Part shown: piece after piece, positions 1 to 8,581 of the stretch
Numbering within the stretch: the stretch's first letter is position 1
Layout of the letters: each line of letters begins with the position of its first letter
Position numbers and translations under genes: made by a program
NCBI GenBank assembly: GCA_029859385.1
Contig: JAOUDF010000009.1
Coordinates: 1 to 28,229, forward strand
Origin: Nitrospirota bacterium
GTDB lineage: Bacteria; Nitrospirota; JAOUDF01
Reading direction: 5' to 3'
DNA length: 28,229 nucleotides
Notes under the pieces: generated by a model
Seen by the model: only the letters and a program-made list of their open reading frames with translations
Databases searched by the model: none
Told to the model about the DNA's origin: nothing

Positions 1-2
1 GA

Positions 3-50
3 GATGGAATGGAATGTGGCGTCCTTGACAAAAATAGGGGGCTGCGATGA
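3..50 (+). CDS. possible 3' end of an upstream gene (partial)
   Basis: One frame is open from the left edge to a TGA whose first bases overlap the ATG of the next gene (ATGA). That is a common arrangement inside an operon. Only about 15 codons are visible, so no product can be named. Another frame is also open, up to a stop at 61–63, so the choice of frame is uncertain. If real, it shows the helicase gene is not the first gene of its operon. Confidence 0.25.
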   Translation, partial: DGMECGVLDKNRGLR

Positions 51-2704
51 AACAGGTGTTTAAGTGGGAGCAGGTGGCGGCTCGTTTGGAGAAATATGCG
101 GGCGAACAGAAAGATATAGCTAACAAAAAGGGCGAAGGTGCTTGCAGGCTCAATCTAGGACAACGCGCCAGTCTATTGGCCATAGCTGAGCGTATTCCCC
201 AAAACGGCGTCATTATCGCTGATGAAGTGGGCATGGGCAAGACACGTATTGCAGTAGAGGTTGCCCGTAGCGTTAAAGAGTTGGGTGGTCGTGTAGCCAT
301 ACTCGTACCGGCAGGTCTTGGTTACCAATGGCATGACGAGCTGCGAGAGGGGGGTATTGAAGAAGCGCCTCGAATACTGCGAAGTCTTTGGCAATATCTG
401 GCGGCTTGGGCATCCGAAGAAGAACCTCGCCCTTGGTTTAGGGAGCAAGTTGTAGTGATTTCGCACGCCTTCACTAACTGGCGCTTGGGAGAAAAATCCG
501 AGCCTTGGCGATGGGCATTACTTCCAGAACTCTACGCAAGGTGGCGCAAAAGAAACTCGACCCGATTACCACGTGGCTATAAAGATCATGAAAAACTGGA
601 TGACCTGTGGGTCATGAATGCTGCCAAAAGTATCTGTGATGAGATTTCCGAGGATAAATCACAACTCGCGTGGAAGCTCATTAATGAACTCAGTGAACGA
701 ACGCCCTGGCCTGGTGCGTTGCGCGGCGGAGAATACGGGAGAGATCAAAATTTGAGGCCATGGCTGGAGCGCGCAGTTGGCTTGGGTTTGGGATATTTTG
801 ACTTGATCATCATTGACGAGGCGCACAAAAGTCGCTATGCAGATAGCGGTTTGTCTCGGTTGTTGGATCAGGTCATATTGCCATCCAGTTTTTCGCGCAG
901 GCTTGCCATGACTGCGACACCTGTTGAGCTGGATGTAAGCCAATGGCAGCAGATCCTAGGCCGTCTAGAACTTAATAAAAGTTTACTTGATAGTAGTATC
1001 AAACCGGCTATTACCGGATACGCAGAGGCAGTCAAGCGTGTTCGCCAGTGCCCAAACAGCCAAGAGGCGCGGGAGAAATATAAGTGGATGGCAAAGGATT
1101 TCCGAGAAGCATTGTCACCCTTCCTGTTGCGACGCGACAAACGAGAAGACTCATCGGTGATAAAGTTTGTCAAACACACCGAGCTACCAACCAATGCCTA
1201 TCGCCGGGAAAGGGAGATTTCGATTGAGACCAGTGAACTGCCACCTGCATGGAAACTGGCGGTGTGTGCAACGGAAGCCTTATCTTGCGCGGTGCGACAA
1301 ACGGAGGACTCTGTTGCAAAAAGGTTGCGCCTCACCTTGGGAAATGGGCATGGCATTGCTTCGTTACTGGATGAAACAAGGCACAATAAAGAGCAGGATA
1401 AGAAACAGGCAGCGTACGATTCAGCTCAGTCGAATAGCCAGTTTGATCAATATGCAGAAGAAGAAGCCCCTGACCCTAAGCGCCTCTCCCGTGCACAGTG
1501 GTGGCGGAATATCATGATGCAGACCTTCTCGGATAGTGCTTCTTTGTATGATCATCCAGCCATCCTGGCGGCGGTCGAAGCTATCGAGAGAGTGACCAAT
1601 CAAGGAGAAAAAGTGTTGGTCTTTGGGCGTTTTACCCTACCTTTGCGTGCATTGGTTAATTTGCTTAATGCCAGGGAAATGCTGCGATGTTTAGAGATGG
1701 GCCAATCATGGCCTCAGGCCAAGGTGCATGGCGAGAAACACGACAATCCGACAGATAGCGAATGGCACGCGCTGCGGGCAGCGCATCGTCAATTGCAGTC
1801 GGAGATTTCCTTAGACCAGATAGATCAAATATTGGCTAAGCAATATGAGAATCTTGAAAACGAACGGAAAAAACTACGGCGTAATCTGATAATAAACATT
1901 GAGAAAGGATTCGATGAAAGCGCGGCTGGCCAGCGGACACACCGTCTTTTTATGGCGTTCAAGAAAGCCGTGAGTGAGTATGCAGGGGAGGCCGAGGAGT
2001 TGCATCCGCTCACCATGGTTGTCAAGGCACTCTATGATTTAATAGGCGATGAGGGTGAATCTAAAGCTTTCACCAGGCTGATTGACGCCTTGTGTGATCG
2101 AGATGAGGGAGATTCTGACGGTGATGGTGAGCTGGATGAGGAAGAAGCTTGTAAACTTTGGAAGTATATCGAAGAACGCCTGGACGAAGAATACAACCAA
2201 CAGCAAGGTGTATTTGCGCGTTTGATGTATGGAGGAACAAAGCCTGCATCGCGTCGGGTGATTCAGCTTTCGTTCAATCGCATACACAGTTTCCCGAAGG
2301 TATTGGTTGCCCAGTCGATGGTTGGTCGCGAGGGGCTTAATCTTCATACGGCATGTCGTACCGTGGTACTACTTCATCCGGAGTGGAACCCCGGGGTGGT
2401 GGAGCAACAGATAGGCCGGGTAGATCGGGTAGGTAGTTACTGGTGCACAGCGCTGGATAAAGCGATTGCCGATGGGAAACAAATCGACCAACTCCCTTAC
2501 ATCGAAGTGTGTCCGGTAATATTCCGAGGCACTTATGACGAGCATAATTGGCGTGTCCTACGCGATCGGTGGGATGATTTGCGCGCCCAGTTGCATGGCG
2601 ACGTGATTCCGCAGAGATATGCGAATGTAATGGTAGACGAAAAATTGGTTAAGGAAATTAACGGCGCCGCACCAAAATTTTCGCCAAACAATGGTATGGA
2701 CTGA
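47..2704 (+). CDS. SNF2-type DEAD/DEAH-box helicase, probable defence or DNA-processing gene
   Basis: An 885-residue superfamily 2 ATPase of SNF2 type. Visible motifs are a Q-like glutamine near residue 39, Walker A DEVGMGKT (59–66), DEAH (257–260), TATP (289–292), motif V GREGLNLH (760–767) and motif VI QQIGRVDR (787–794). A long charged insertion separates the two RecA-like lobes, including an acidic stretch around residues 685–705. The ATG follows AGGGGG at 36–41 with a 5-base spacer. By eye the gene is clearly less GC-rich than everything from 2793 onward and uses more A/T-ending codons, which suggests horizontal transfer. SNF2-type proteins like this occur in phage defence systems (DISARM DrmD and Zorya ZorD are SNF2 family), but no partner is present to assign a system. 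It presumably translocates on duplex DNA. Function beyond the helicase fold is inference. Confidence 0.85.
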   Translation: MKQVFKWEQVAARLEKYAGEQKDIANKKGEGACRLNLGQRASLLAIAERIPQNGVIIADEVGMGKTRIAVEVARSVKELGGRVAILVPAGLGYQWHDELREGGIEEAPRILRSLWQYLAAWASEEEPRPWFREQVVVISHAFTNWRLGEKSEPWRWALLPELYARWRKRNSTRLPRGYKDHEKLDDLWVMNAAKSICDEISEDKSQLAWKLINELSERTPWPGALRGGEYGRDQNLRPWLERAVGLGLGYFDLIIIDEAHKSRYADSGLSRLLDQVILPSSFSRRLAMTATPVELDVSQWQQILGRLELNKSLLDSSIKPAITGYAEAVKRVRQCPNSQEAREKYKWMAKDFREALSPFLLRRDKREDSSVIKFVKHTELPTNAYRREREISIETSELPPAWKLAVCATEALSCAVRQTEDSVAKRLRLTLGNGHGIASLLDETRHNKEQDKKQAAYDSAQSNSQFDQYAEEEAPDPKRLSRAQWWRNIMMQTFSDSASLYDHPAILAAVEAIERVTNQGEKVLVFGRFTLPLRALVNLLNAREMLRCLEMGQSWPQAKVHGEKHDNPTDSEWHALRAAHRQLQSEISLDQIDQILAKQYENLENERKKLRRNLIINIEKGFDESAAGQRTHRLFMAFKKAVSEYAGEAEELHPLTMVVKALYDLIGDEGESKAFTRLIDALCDRDEGDSDGDGELDEEEACKLWKYIEERLDEEYNQQQGVFARLMYGGTKPASRRVIQLSFNRIHSFPKVLVAQSMVGREGLNLHTACRTVVLLHPEWNPGVVEQQIGRVDRVGSYWCTALDKAIADGKQIDQLPYIEVCPVIFRGTYDEHNWRVLRDRWDDLRAQLHGDVIPQRYANVMVDEKLVKEINGAAPKFSPNNGMD

Positions 2705-2707
2705 AAT

Positions 2708-2764
2708 ATGCCAATCACATTCAAGAATCGTCTCGTTCTTCCCGCAGAGCCGCTGAGGCTGTAA
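2708..2764 (+). pseudogene. 18-codon stub of the next gene in the helicase operon
   Basis: An ATG only 3 bases after the helicase stop opens a frame starting MPITFKNRLVLPAEP and ending at a TAA after 18 codons. The tight spacing and protein-like start suggest the beginning of the next gene of an operon whose remainder has been lost. The sequence just after it changes to the GC-rich style of the following gene, consistent with a junction. It could also be a chance short frame. Confidence 0.35.
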
Positions 2765-2792
2765 CTATGCTGTTTTATGGAAAACGTACCAG

Positions 2793-5700
2793 GTGGGTAT
2801 AACTAAGAAAATGTCACGGCCAGACTTGACCCCAAAGAGAGGAATGATCACCGAGTTTACCGAAGACCTCTGCGTCGCGGCGGGGGCGGGGTGCGGCAAA
2901 ACGACGGCCCTCACCGACCTCTATGTCGACCTCCTGTCGGGCGGGGAGCGGCCGCCCATCGCGCCGTCGGCCATAGTTACCATCACCTTCACCAACAAGG
3001 CAGCAGCGGAGATGAAGGGGCGCGTGGCGGACAAGGTGGATGCCCGGCTGCAAAGGGAGCCGGAACGGCCCGATCCAACCGTCGAAGGCGTGCCGTTCTG
3101 GGAGCGGCGGCGGCGGGAGCTGGTCTTTGCCCCCATCGGTACCTTTCATAGTCTCTGCGGCGCACTGCTGCGGGAGTTTGCGCTGGATGCGGACCTTGAG
3201 CCCGACTTCCGGTTGCTGGACGAGAACCGTGCCGACATGCTGTTGACCGAGGCAGTCGAGGAGGTCATCACCCGGCGTCTGCATGGCGGTGCATCCGACC
3301 CGGCTTTCCATCTTTTGCTGCGGGCCTGGCCCTTCGATACCATTGCGGCGGCCCTCAAGACATCGCTCAAGCGACTTTCGTCCCTTGGCATGGGGGTGCG
3401 GGAGGCCCATGACCGCTCCCGGATCGACCCGTTGACCGGCGCCTCCATTGACCCTGCGTCTCTCTATGTCCATGGCCTGTCGGAACTGCGACGGCTGTCG
3501 GCGGAGGTGAGGGGAAAGAATCCGCGCTGGGATGCGTTTGTGCGGATAATGGATGAGACCGAAACGCTCCTCGACGACCTGCGTAATGAGGCGGCCTCTC
3601 GCTGTCTGGGAGCCGTTGCCGACTCGGTGGGCGGCAACTGGGGCTCGCGTGACGAGAAGCCCGTTAAGAAACGGATCAAGGAGATCGCCGAGGAGATGCA
3701 GGCGGCATGGTGGCAGGTTCACTGGCGGCCGGTGGAGGAGGTGCTGGTTCAGTTGCTCGACGAGGCGGCCGGGCTGTACGCCGACCGGAAGAAGGCCTCG
3801 GGAGCGCTCGATTTCGACGACCTGCTGATAAAGGCCCGCGACCTGCTGAGGAACAACGAGGCAGTGCTGCGGGAGTGCCAGAAGCGATTCGAGGTCATCC
3901 TCGTGGACGAGTTTCAGGACACCAATGCCCTGCAGAAGGAGCTGGTCGACCTCCTCAGGGGGAACACTGAGGGGCCTCGTCTCTTCGTGGTGGGCGACGA
4001 CAAGCAGTCGATCTATCGCTTCCGGGGGGCGGATGTGGCGGTATTTACCCGTACCCGGGGCACCCTCCGCACAGTGCCGCTGAGCACCAACTACCGCTCG
4101 ACCCGGTCGATCCTCAGCTTTGTCAACGAGCTGTTCAGTCGTATCATGGGCGAGGATGGCCCGTTTTCCACACCGTATCGGGATGATGCCCATCTGCTGC
4201 ACCCGAACCCGTCGTCCGACCCCGGTCCGCCGGTGGAGTATCTGGCCGCGGGCGATGGAACGTTGCGGGGCGCGGACCGGGAGGCCGAAGCCGATGCCAT
4301 TGCCCGCCGGATTATCTCCCTTGACCGACCGCTGCGGGATGTGGCCATCCTCTTCCGTTCCTTGAGAGATGTCGCCGTCTATACCGATGCCCTGCAGCGG
4401 TATGGCCTGCCGTCCTACGTGGTGCGGGGGAGGGGCTTTTACCAGTGCCGCGAGGTCTCCGACGTGCTGCACCTGCTGCGGTATGTGGAGCATCGGACCG
4501 ACGAAGTGGCCCTGGCTGCGGTGTTGCGCTCGCCCTTCGTGGGTATCTCCGATGAAACCCTCTTCCGCCTGGTCTGGGGTAACGGGGAGAAGCAACGGTT
4601 GTGCGGGGTCTTTCTGAGAGAAACCCTCGACCTCCCCGGCTCCGTCGACCCCGATGAAGGGCAGAGGCTGGCCTCTTTTCACCATGTGTCGACGTGGCTG
4701 GTCCGCATTAAAGACCGTCTCTCCATCCCCGAACTGATCGAACAGGCCATCGAGCGCACCGGTTACGCCACGGTCCTGGCGGGGCTGCCGCAGGGGGAGC
4801 AGCGGGTCTTCAACCTCAAGAAGCTCATCGAGCTTTCCCGCGACTACGAGCGCGAAGGGGCGCCGGCGCTCAAGAATTTCATCAACTACCTGACGGACCT
4901 CTCGGACCGGGAGCCGACGGAGGCCGAGTCGGTGACCCTGGGCGAGGCGGACGATGTGGTGCGGCTCATGACGATCCACCAGGCCAAGGGGCTGGAGTTT
5001 CCCGTTGTCTTCGTCGCCGACATGCAGCGCAAAGGGCCGTCCCGGGGCGACCTGATCCTGGTGGACGAGGAGCGGGGGCTGGGGATAAAGGCGAAGGACC
5101 TCGCCACCGGCGAGACGGTGAAGCCGCTGGGCTTCAGGGCAATTTCTGATGCCGACAAGGAGAAGGAAGAGCGGGAGATTTGTCGTCTCCTGTACGTTGC
5201 CCTTACCCGGGCGCGGGAGCGGCTGATCCTCGTGGGGAAGCGGCCGCCGATGAATTCCGCCGCCGGGTTCCTCAAGCTGGTTAAAGAGTTTGTTCTGGAG
5301 TCGCCGGAGTTGGTAGTTATTGTCGATTCAACTGAGATCGCCACTAAACCGAGGGAAAAGGCGGCTCCGCTGGTGGAACGCCTGTCGTTGACGGCTGAGG
5401 ATTCACAGCGTGCCCTGGCGGAGAAGGTGATGGTACGGGCCTACGACCACGCGCTGCCGCCGGTCTCGACCCTTACCCTGCCGGTGACGGCGCTGCTGGA
5501 CTACCTGCACTGTCCGCGTCTCTACTACTACAGTCGCCACACCGGCCTGAATGGCGACATGCTGAGAGCCCTTGTGAACGCCCCTCGGCCTCGCGCCGGT
5601 GGCCTCTCCGCAGCGGATAAAGGGCAGGTGGCCCACCGGGTGCTGGAACAGATCGATTTTGGGTCATCGGCAAGCAGGGAGGAAATCCGCCGTTGCATCG

Positions 5701-6251
5701 CGGAGACAGGGTATCCGCTGACCGAGAACGATGCCGTTGAAATAGAGAGGGGGGTGACGGAGTTTGTTCAAGAGGCTTCCGGTCTGATTAACCCGTCCTT
5801 CGAAGTGCGCCGGGAATGGCCGTTTCTCATGGCGTTGCGTTCCGATGGTTTCTCCCTGCAGGTGCGGGGGACCATGGACCTCATCTTCATGGACGACGAG
5901 GGGCAGCCAGTCATCGTAGACTACAAATACACCGGATTCGAAGGGCGAGAGCTGACTACCTATCGGGATCAGCTTTGGACCTACGCCCTGGCCTGCCGTC
6001 GGGAAACGGGCGTCATTCCAAAGGCCTTTCTCTGGTCGCTCAGGGATCACGCCGCGCGGGATGTCAGCCCATCGGCCGAGCTGCTGGATGCATGGGAGAT
6101 TACCCTCATAAAAGCAGGAAAGGAAATCGCGAACAAGCCGGGAAACGATGCGGTTAAATGGTCGGGGAAGAGCAGTGAAGAATGCGAGACGAGCGACTGT
6201 GGGTATAAGAATCTGTGCCTGGCGTTTCCTTGCGGAAACGCCAGGCCGTAA
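2793..6251 (+). CDS. UvrD/AddA-type helicase with C-terminal Fe-S PD-(D/E)XK nuclease
   Basis: A 1152-residue superfamily 1A helicase-nuclease of the AddA/RecB kind, expected to unwind and degrade DNA ends in double-strand-break repair. Motifs: Walker A GAGCGKT (31–37), DEFQDT (372–377), GDDKQSIYRFRG (401–412), NYRS after 425, IHQAKGLEF (728–736) and LLYVALTRAR near 800. The nuclease follows: H948 in a HRVLEQ motif, D1029 in GTMDL, then DYK at 1043–1045. Cys907, Cys1131, Cys1136 and Cys1142 have the AddB/Cas4 layout of one cysteine before the nuclease and three after it, so a 4Fe-4S staple is likely. The GTG at 2793 gives the longest frame; ATG 2811 is an alternative, and neither has a good ribosome binding site. 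No AddB-like partner is in the window. The last codons are read through a hairpin at 6217–6246. Confidence 0.85.
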   Translation: MGITKKMSRPDLTPKRGMITEFTEDLCVAAGAGCGKTTALTDLYVDLLSGGERPPIAPSAIVTITFTNKAAAEMKGRVADKVDARLQREPERPDPTVEGVPFWERRRRELVFAPIGTFHSLCGALLREFALDADLEPDFRLLDENRADMLLTEAVEEVITRRLHGGASDPAFHLLLRAWPFDTIAAALKTSLKRLSSLGMGVREAHDRSRIDPLTGASIDPASLYVHGLSELRRLSAEVRGKNPRWDAFVRIMDETETLLDDLRNEAASRCLGAVADSVGGNWGSRDEKPVKKRIKEIAEEMQAAWWQVHWRPVEEVLVQLLDEAAGLYADRKKASGALDFDDLLIKARDLLRNNEAVLRECQKRFEVILVDEFQDTNALQKELVDLLRGNTEGPRLFVVGDDKQSIYRFRGADVAVFTRTRGTLRTVPLSTNYRSTRSILSFVNELFSRIMGEDGPFSTPYRDDAHLLHPNPSSDPGPPVEYLAAGDGTLRGADREAEADAIARRIISLDRPLRDVAILFRSLRDVAVYTDALQRYGLPSYVVRGRGFYQCREVSDVLHLLRYVEHRTDEVALAAVLRSPFVGISDETLFRLVWGNGEKQRLCGVFLRETLDLPGSVDPDEGQRLASFHHVSTWLVRIKDRLSIPELIEQAIERTGYATVLAGLPQGEQRVFNLKKLIELSRDYEREGAPALKNFINYLTDLSDREPTEAESVTLGEADDVVRLMTIHQAKGLEFPVVFVADMQRKGPSRGDLILVDEERGLGIKAKDLATGETVKPLGFRAISDADKEKEEREICRLLYVALTRARERLILVGKRPPMNSAAGFLKLVKEFVLESPELVVIVDSTEIATKPREKAAPLVERLSLTAEDSQRALAEKVMVRAYDHALPPVSTLTLPVTALLDYLHCPRLYYYSRHTGLNGDMLRALVNAPRPRAGGLSAADKGQVAHRVLEQIDFGSSASREEIRRCIAETGYPLTENDAVEIERGVTEFVQEASGLINPSFEVRREWPFLMALRSDGFSLQVRGTMDLIFMDDEGQPVIVDYKYTGFEGRELTTYRDQLWTYALACRRETGVIPKAFLWSLRDHAARDVSPSAELLDAWEITLIKAGKEIANKPGNDAVKWSGKSSEECETSDCGYKNLCLAFPCGNARP
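6217..6246. terminator. hairpin inside the 3' end of the helicase-nuclease gene
   Basis: A perfect 13-bp stem with a TTGC loop (GGCGTTTCC against GGAAACGCC at the core) lies in the final codons of the + gene, 13 bases before the stop of the converging minus gene. There is no clear T tract on either strand. Its place between convergent genes suggests a shared bidirectional terminator. Confidence 0.6.
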
Positions 6252-6258
6252 GCAACAG

Positions 6259-7080
6259 CTATTTGACGGGAATATGCTTTAAGCCCTCGGCGATCTTCTG
6301 CCCTTCGGGACTCAGCGCGAACTTGATGAACTCTGACGCGGCGCCTTTCGGCTCGCCCTTGGTAATGATGTTATAGTCCTCGTAGAGCCTGTATTTTGCC
6401 GGCACTAAGCCCGGTGTCGGAAGCATGCCGTCGATGGTAAGCACCTTCACGTTCTTTGATTCATAGCCATAAATCTGCTGCCCGATGGCGCCGGCATGAC
6501 GCTCCACCGACTTGTTGGTGTCCTTCACGGCGTTGAACTTGACGTCGGGTACCAGCATCTTGACGTCGGGATATCCCGGTGCATCGAGCATCTGCCTGGC
6601 TACTGTCTCCTTGACGCAAGGCTCCAGCATTACGTTGTGGATCTCCTCGTCCTTTCCGCCAACCTGCTTCCAGTTTTCTACATCTCCGTTGAGAATATCG
6701 TGGAGCTGCTTCGACGTCAGGTTGCTGACGGGGTTGTCCCTGTTGACGATGAAGACGATCGGTGCCTTGGCGATCACGGTCTTGGTAAGGCCCGGCTCCA
6801 GCTCGGCAATATTCTGGGTCGTCATCCCCATGGTAGCTTCCTCGTTGCGGGCTGCGTCGACGCCAATCTTGCATTTGCCCTGAGTTATCTGGAACTTGGT
6901 TTTTGTCTTGGTCGAAAAGGCGTAGGCCAGTTCTTCGGCCAGCGGCTGGGTGCAAGGATCGACGCTTATCTTGATGACCTCTTTGGCGGCGTCGGCGGCC
7001 ATGGCCGGCCCTGAGAAGGGGACGGCAACCAGTAAAAGAGCGGCGATGCCCGCCAGAAGATTTTTCCTCACGTACTGCAT
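6259..7080 (-). CDS. PstS-like periplasmic substrate-binding protein
   Basis: A 273-residue protein with a typical Sec signal peptide: basic MQYVRKN, hydrophobic core, cleavage after about residue 25 at a PAMA-A site. The mature part resembles the PstS-like binding-protein family: PIVFIVNRDNPVSNLT, then a NGDVENWKQVGG block, then a C-terminal EFIKFALSPEGQKIAEG segment usual in these proteins. The start was chosen at the ATG behind GGAGG with a 5-base spacer; a longer frame exists upstream but would bury the signal peptide. No permease or ATPase genes are adjacent, so it is an orphan binding protein. Phosphate is the default ligand for the family, but the ligand cannot be read from the sequence. 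The three cysteines in the mature domain are unusual for a periplasmic binding protein. Confidence 0.75.
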   Translation of the reverse strand: MQYVRKNLLAGIAALLLVAVPFSGPAMAADAAKEVIKISVDPCTQPLAEELAYAFSTKTKTKFQITQGKCKIGVDAARNEEATMGMTTQNIAELEPGLTKTVIAKAPIVFIVNRDNPVSNLTSKQLHDILNGDVENWKQVGGKDEEIHNVMLEPCVKETVARQMLDAPGYPDVKMLVPDVKFNAVKDTNKSVERHAGAIGQQIYGYESKNVKVLTIDGMLPTPGLVPAKYRLYEDYNIITKGEPKGAASEFIKFALSPEGQKIAEGLKHIPVK

Positions 7081-7263
7081 GCATACCTCCATGAAAGCGG
7101 ATTGAAAAGGAACTCGTCCAAATATTAGGATGATGTCGACGGATAGTCCAATCGGTATTACTGATGGGTCACGCATCCCCGGATAACAGAAAATTATGGC
7201 AACAATCGGGTCGTCCCCTGGAGGGAAGCGGTGACGAGGCAGTCCGTTGTTTTTGTTCAGAAG

Positions 7264-7292
7264 TTGTCAACAGGAGATTCCTTTGTTATGCT
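7264..7292 (+). promoter_or_regulatory. sigma-70 type promoter of the bifunctional nuclease gene
   Basis: TTGTCA (7264–7269) and TATGCT (7287–7292) are separated by 17 bases and end 24 bases before the start codon at 7317. This is a good match to the housekeeping consensus. Transcription would begin inside or just before the hairpin at 7291–7310. Confidence 0.55.
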
Positions 7293-7310
7293 TTCTCTAT
7301 TCAGAGAAAG
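7291..7310 (+). promoter_or_regulatory. 5' leader hairpin overlapping the ribosome binding site
   Basis: CTTTCTCT and AGAGAAAG form a perfect 8-bp stem with the loop ATTC. The 3' arm contains most of the Shine-Dalgarno sequence (AAAGGA, 7307–7312) of the gene that starts at 7317. If the transcript includes both arms, ribosome access would depend on opening the stem. Confidence 0.45.
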
Positions 7311-7316
7311 GATATC

Positions 7317-7769
7317 ATGGAAGTCCTTGTACACATTTCCGGCATAGTCAACGACTCCGCCACCAATTCATATATCGTGCTTCTCAAGGGCGAGCGTGGG
7401 GAAGAAATACTTCCCATCTGGATCGGCATTCTCGAAGCCGGGGCAATCGCCATGGCCCTTGAAAATGTTGCCCCTCCCAGGCCAATGACCCAGGACCTAA
7501 TGAAAACAGTCTTCGATGTCGCCGGTGTGTCGGTTGAAAGGATCTTGATCAACGACCTTCGGGAAAACACCTTTTACGCCACTCTCTGCCTTGCCCAGGA
7601 CGGCAAAAAATTTGAAGTAGATTCCCGCCCCAGTGACGCCTTGGCTATTGCTCTTCGACATAAGGCCCCGATATATGTGAATGAGGAGGTCTTCAGAAAA
7701 CAGGCATCCGAGAGTGTTGATTCCTGGTTCAGAAACTTTGAGAAGGACGGCAAAGGGTATAATGCCTGA
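7317..7769 (+). CDS. bifunctional nuclease (BFN/DUF151) family protein
   Basis: A 150-residue protein matching the DUF151/bifunctional nuclease family: LPIWIGILEAGAIAMALE near residues 32–49, RPMTQDLMK shortly after, and DSRPSDALAIALRH with AP(I)Y in the C-terminal half. These blocks are the conserved core of the family, found widely in bacteria and plants; some members are reported to have DNase/RNase activity. The ATG at 7317 was chosen because AAAGGA precedes it and family similarity begins there; an upstream in-frame ATG at 7164 would add a non-homologous tail and predate the promoter. It stands alone, divergent from the binding-protein gene. Cellular role in this organism is unknown. Confidence 0.85.
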   Translation: MEVLVHISGIVNDSATNSYIVLLKGERGEEILPIWIGILEAGAIAMALENVAPPRPMTQDLMKTVFDVAGVSVERILINDLRENTFYATLCLAQDGKKFEVDSRPSDALAIALRHKAPIYVNEEVFRKQASESVDSWFRNFEKDGKGYNA

Positions 7770-8581
7770 TTCCTTTCCCTCTATTTGTGATACAAAACCG
7801 TAAAAACGAAGTAGTATGTAAATGATGTTGGGCTTGACCCGACATTATAATTCAATGATTCAGCGCCTTCTCGGCTCACGAGAAACTTAATTTCATTATT
7901 ACAAATAGTTGTATCTCTTGGCCAAGCCCTGGGTGGGACTTATGTCACTCGGCGCCACTTTAGTTTTGTATCTATGTCACCTGAAATCGCCTTCATTTTG
8001 CCCTATGGCGGCTGCCGTTAAAAGCGCGTACAACCTGTCTTTTATTGGTTCATACCTGTTGCGCCAGAACTCACATCCGTAATTGCTTGTAAAGCTGCAC
8101 TTATAGGTTGAATTCACCTTGACTTAGTGATATAGACATATGTAACTTTTGCCCCTTTTCGCGCCAGAAGAATTTTGCGAAAGACCGCGTCAAGGTTGAG
8201 CCGGAGTGGGAAAAGAAGTTGCTGGGTCAAACTAAAATCACCAGAAATGCAGCGAAGATGATTTCCCGGATTTTGTGGTTCGCGTATTTGGCGCGCGTTC
8301 CATTTTTTGTGTTATTTCCGGGCAGCGCAATGTCATTTTGCGGAGACTGATCATCCGGTGACGTTAAAAAGGGGGTGGTAGCTCGGTTGCCATTAACATG
8401 TTTGAGAAGTTGCCAGACTAATGGCTCATTAATGATACTGCAGGCTTCAGCAAGGTAGAGTGAACAGGGTTGCCTGGCCAGCCGTCAGGATGGTCGCAGT
8501 TTATTAGGCGGCGACCTCTCCCAAGCGAGTGGATAACCTGAAATACGAAGACATATACAAAACGGGAAGGGAGGTGCTGAA
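7770..8581. other. gene-free region of about 810 bp
   Basis: I find no convincing gene. Features seen: two copies of ATGTCAC (7942–7948 and 7974–7980) in a stretch that resembles the end of an insertion sequence; an open frame without a start codon from about 8125 to 8350 that reads like a decayed coding relic; and GGTCGC/GCGACC arms at 8492–8497 and 8511–8516. The last 200 bases probably hold the promoter and leader of the usp–narK operon, but I cannot place a clear promoter. Confidence 0.4.

Noticed and set aside
2814..4979. 721-codon open frame on the minus strand
   Set aside because: It is the antisense of the helicase-nuclease gene, whose strong motifs fix the + strand; long antisense frames are common in GC-rich genes.
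7164..7316. Longer N-terminus for the bifunctional nuclease
   Set aside because: Family similarity starts at the ATG at 7317, which has its own ribosome binding site, and the promoter lies inside the proposed extension.
8360..8580. Riboswitch (GEMM, molybdenum cofactor, cobalamin) before usp
   Set aside because: I looked for the conserved cores of these classes. Only a short GGTCGC/GCGACC pairing was found, which is not enough.
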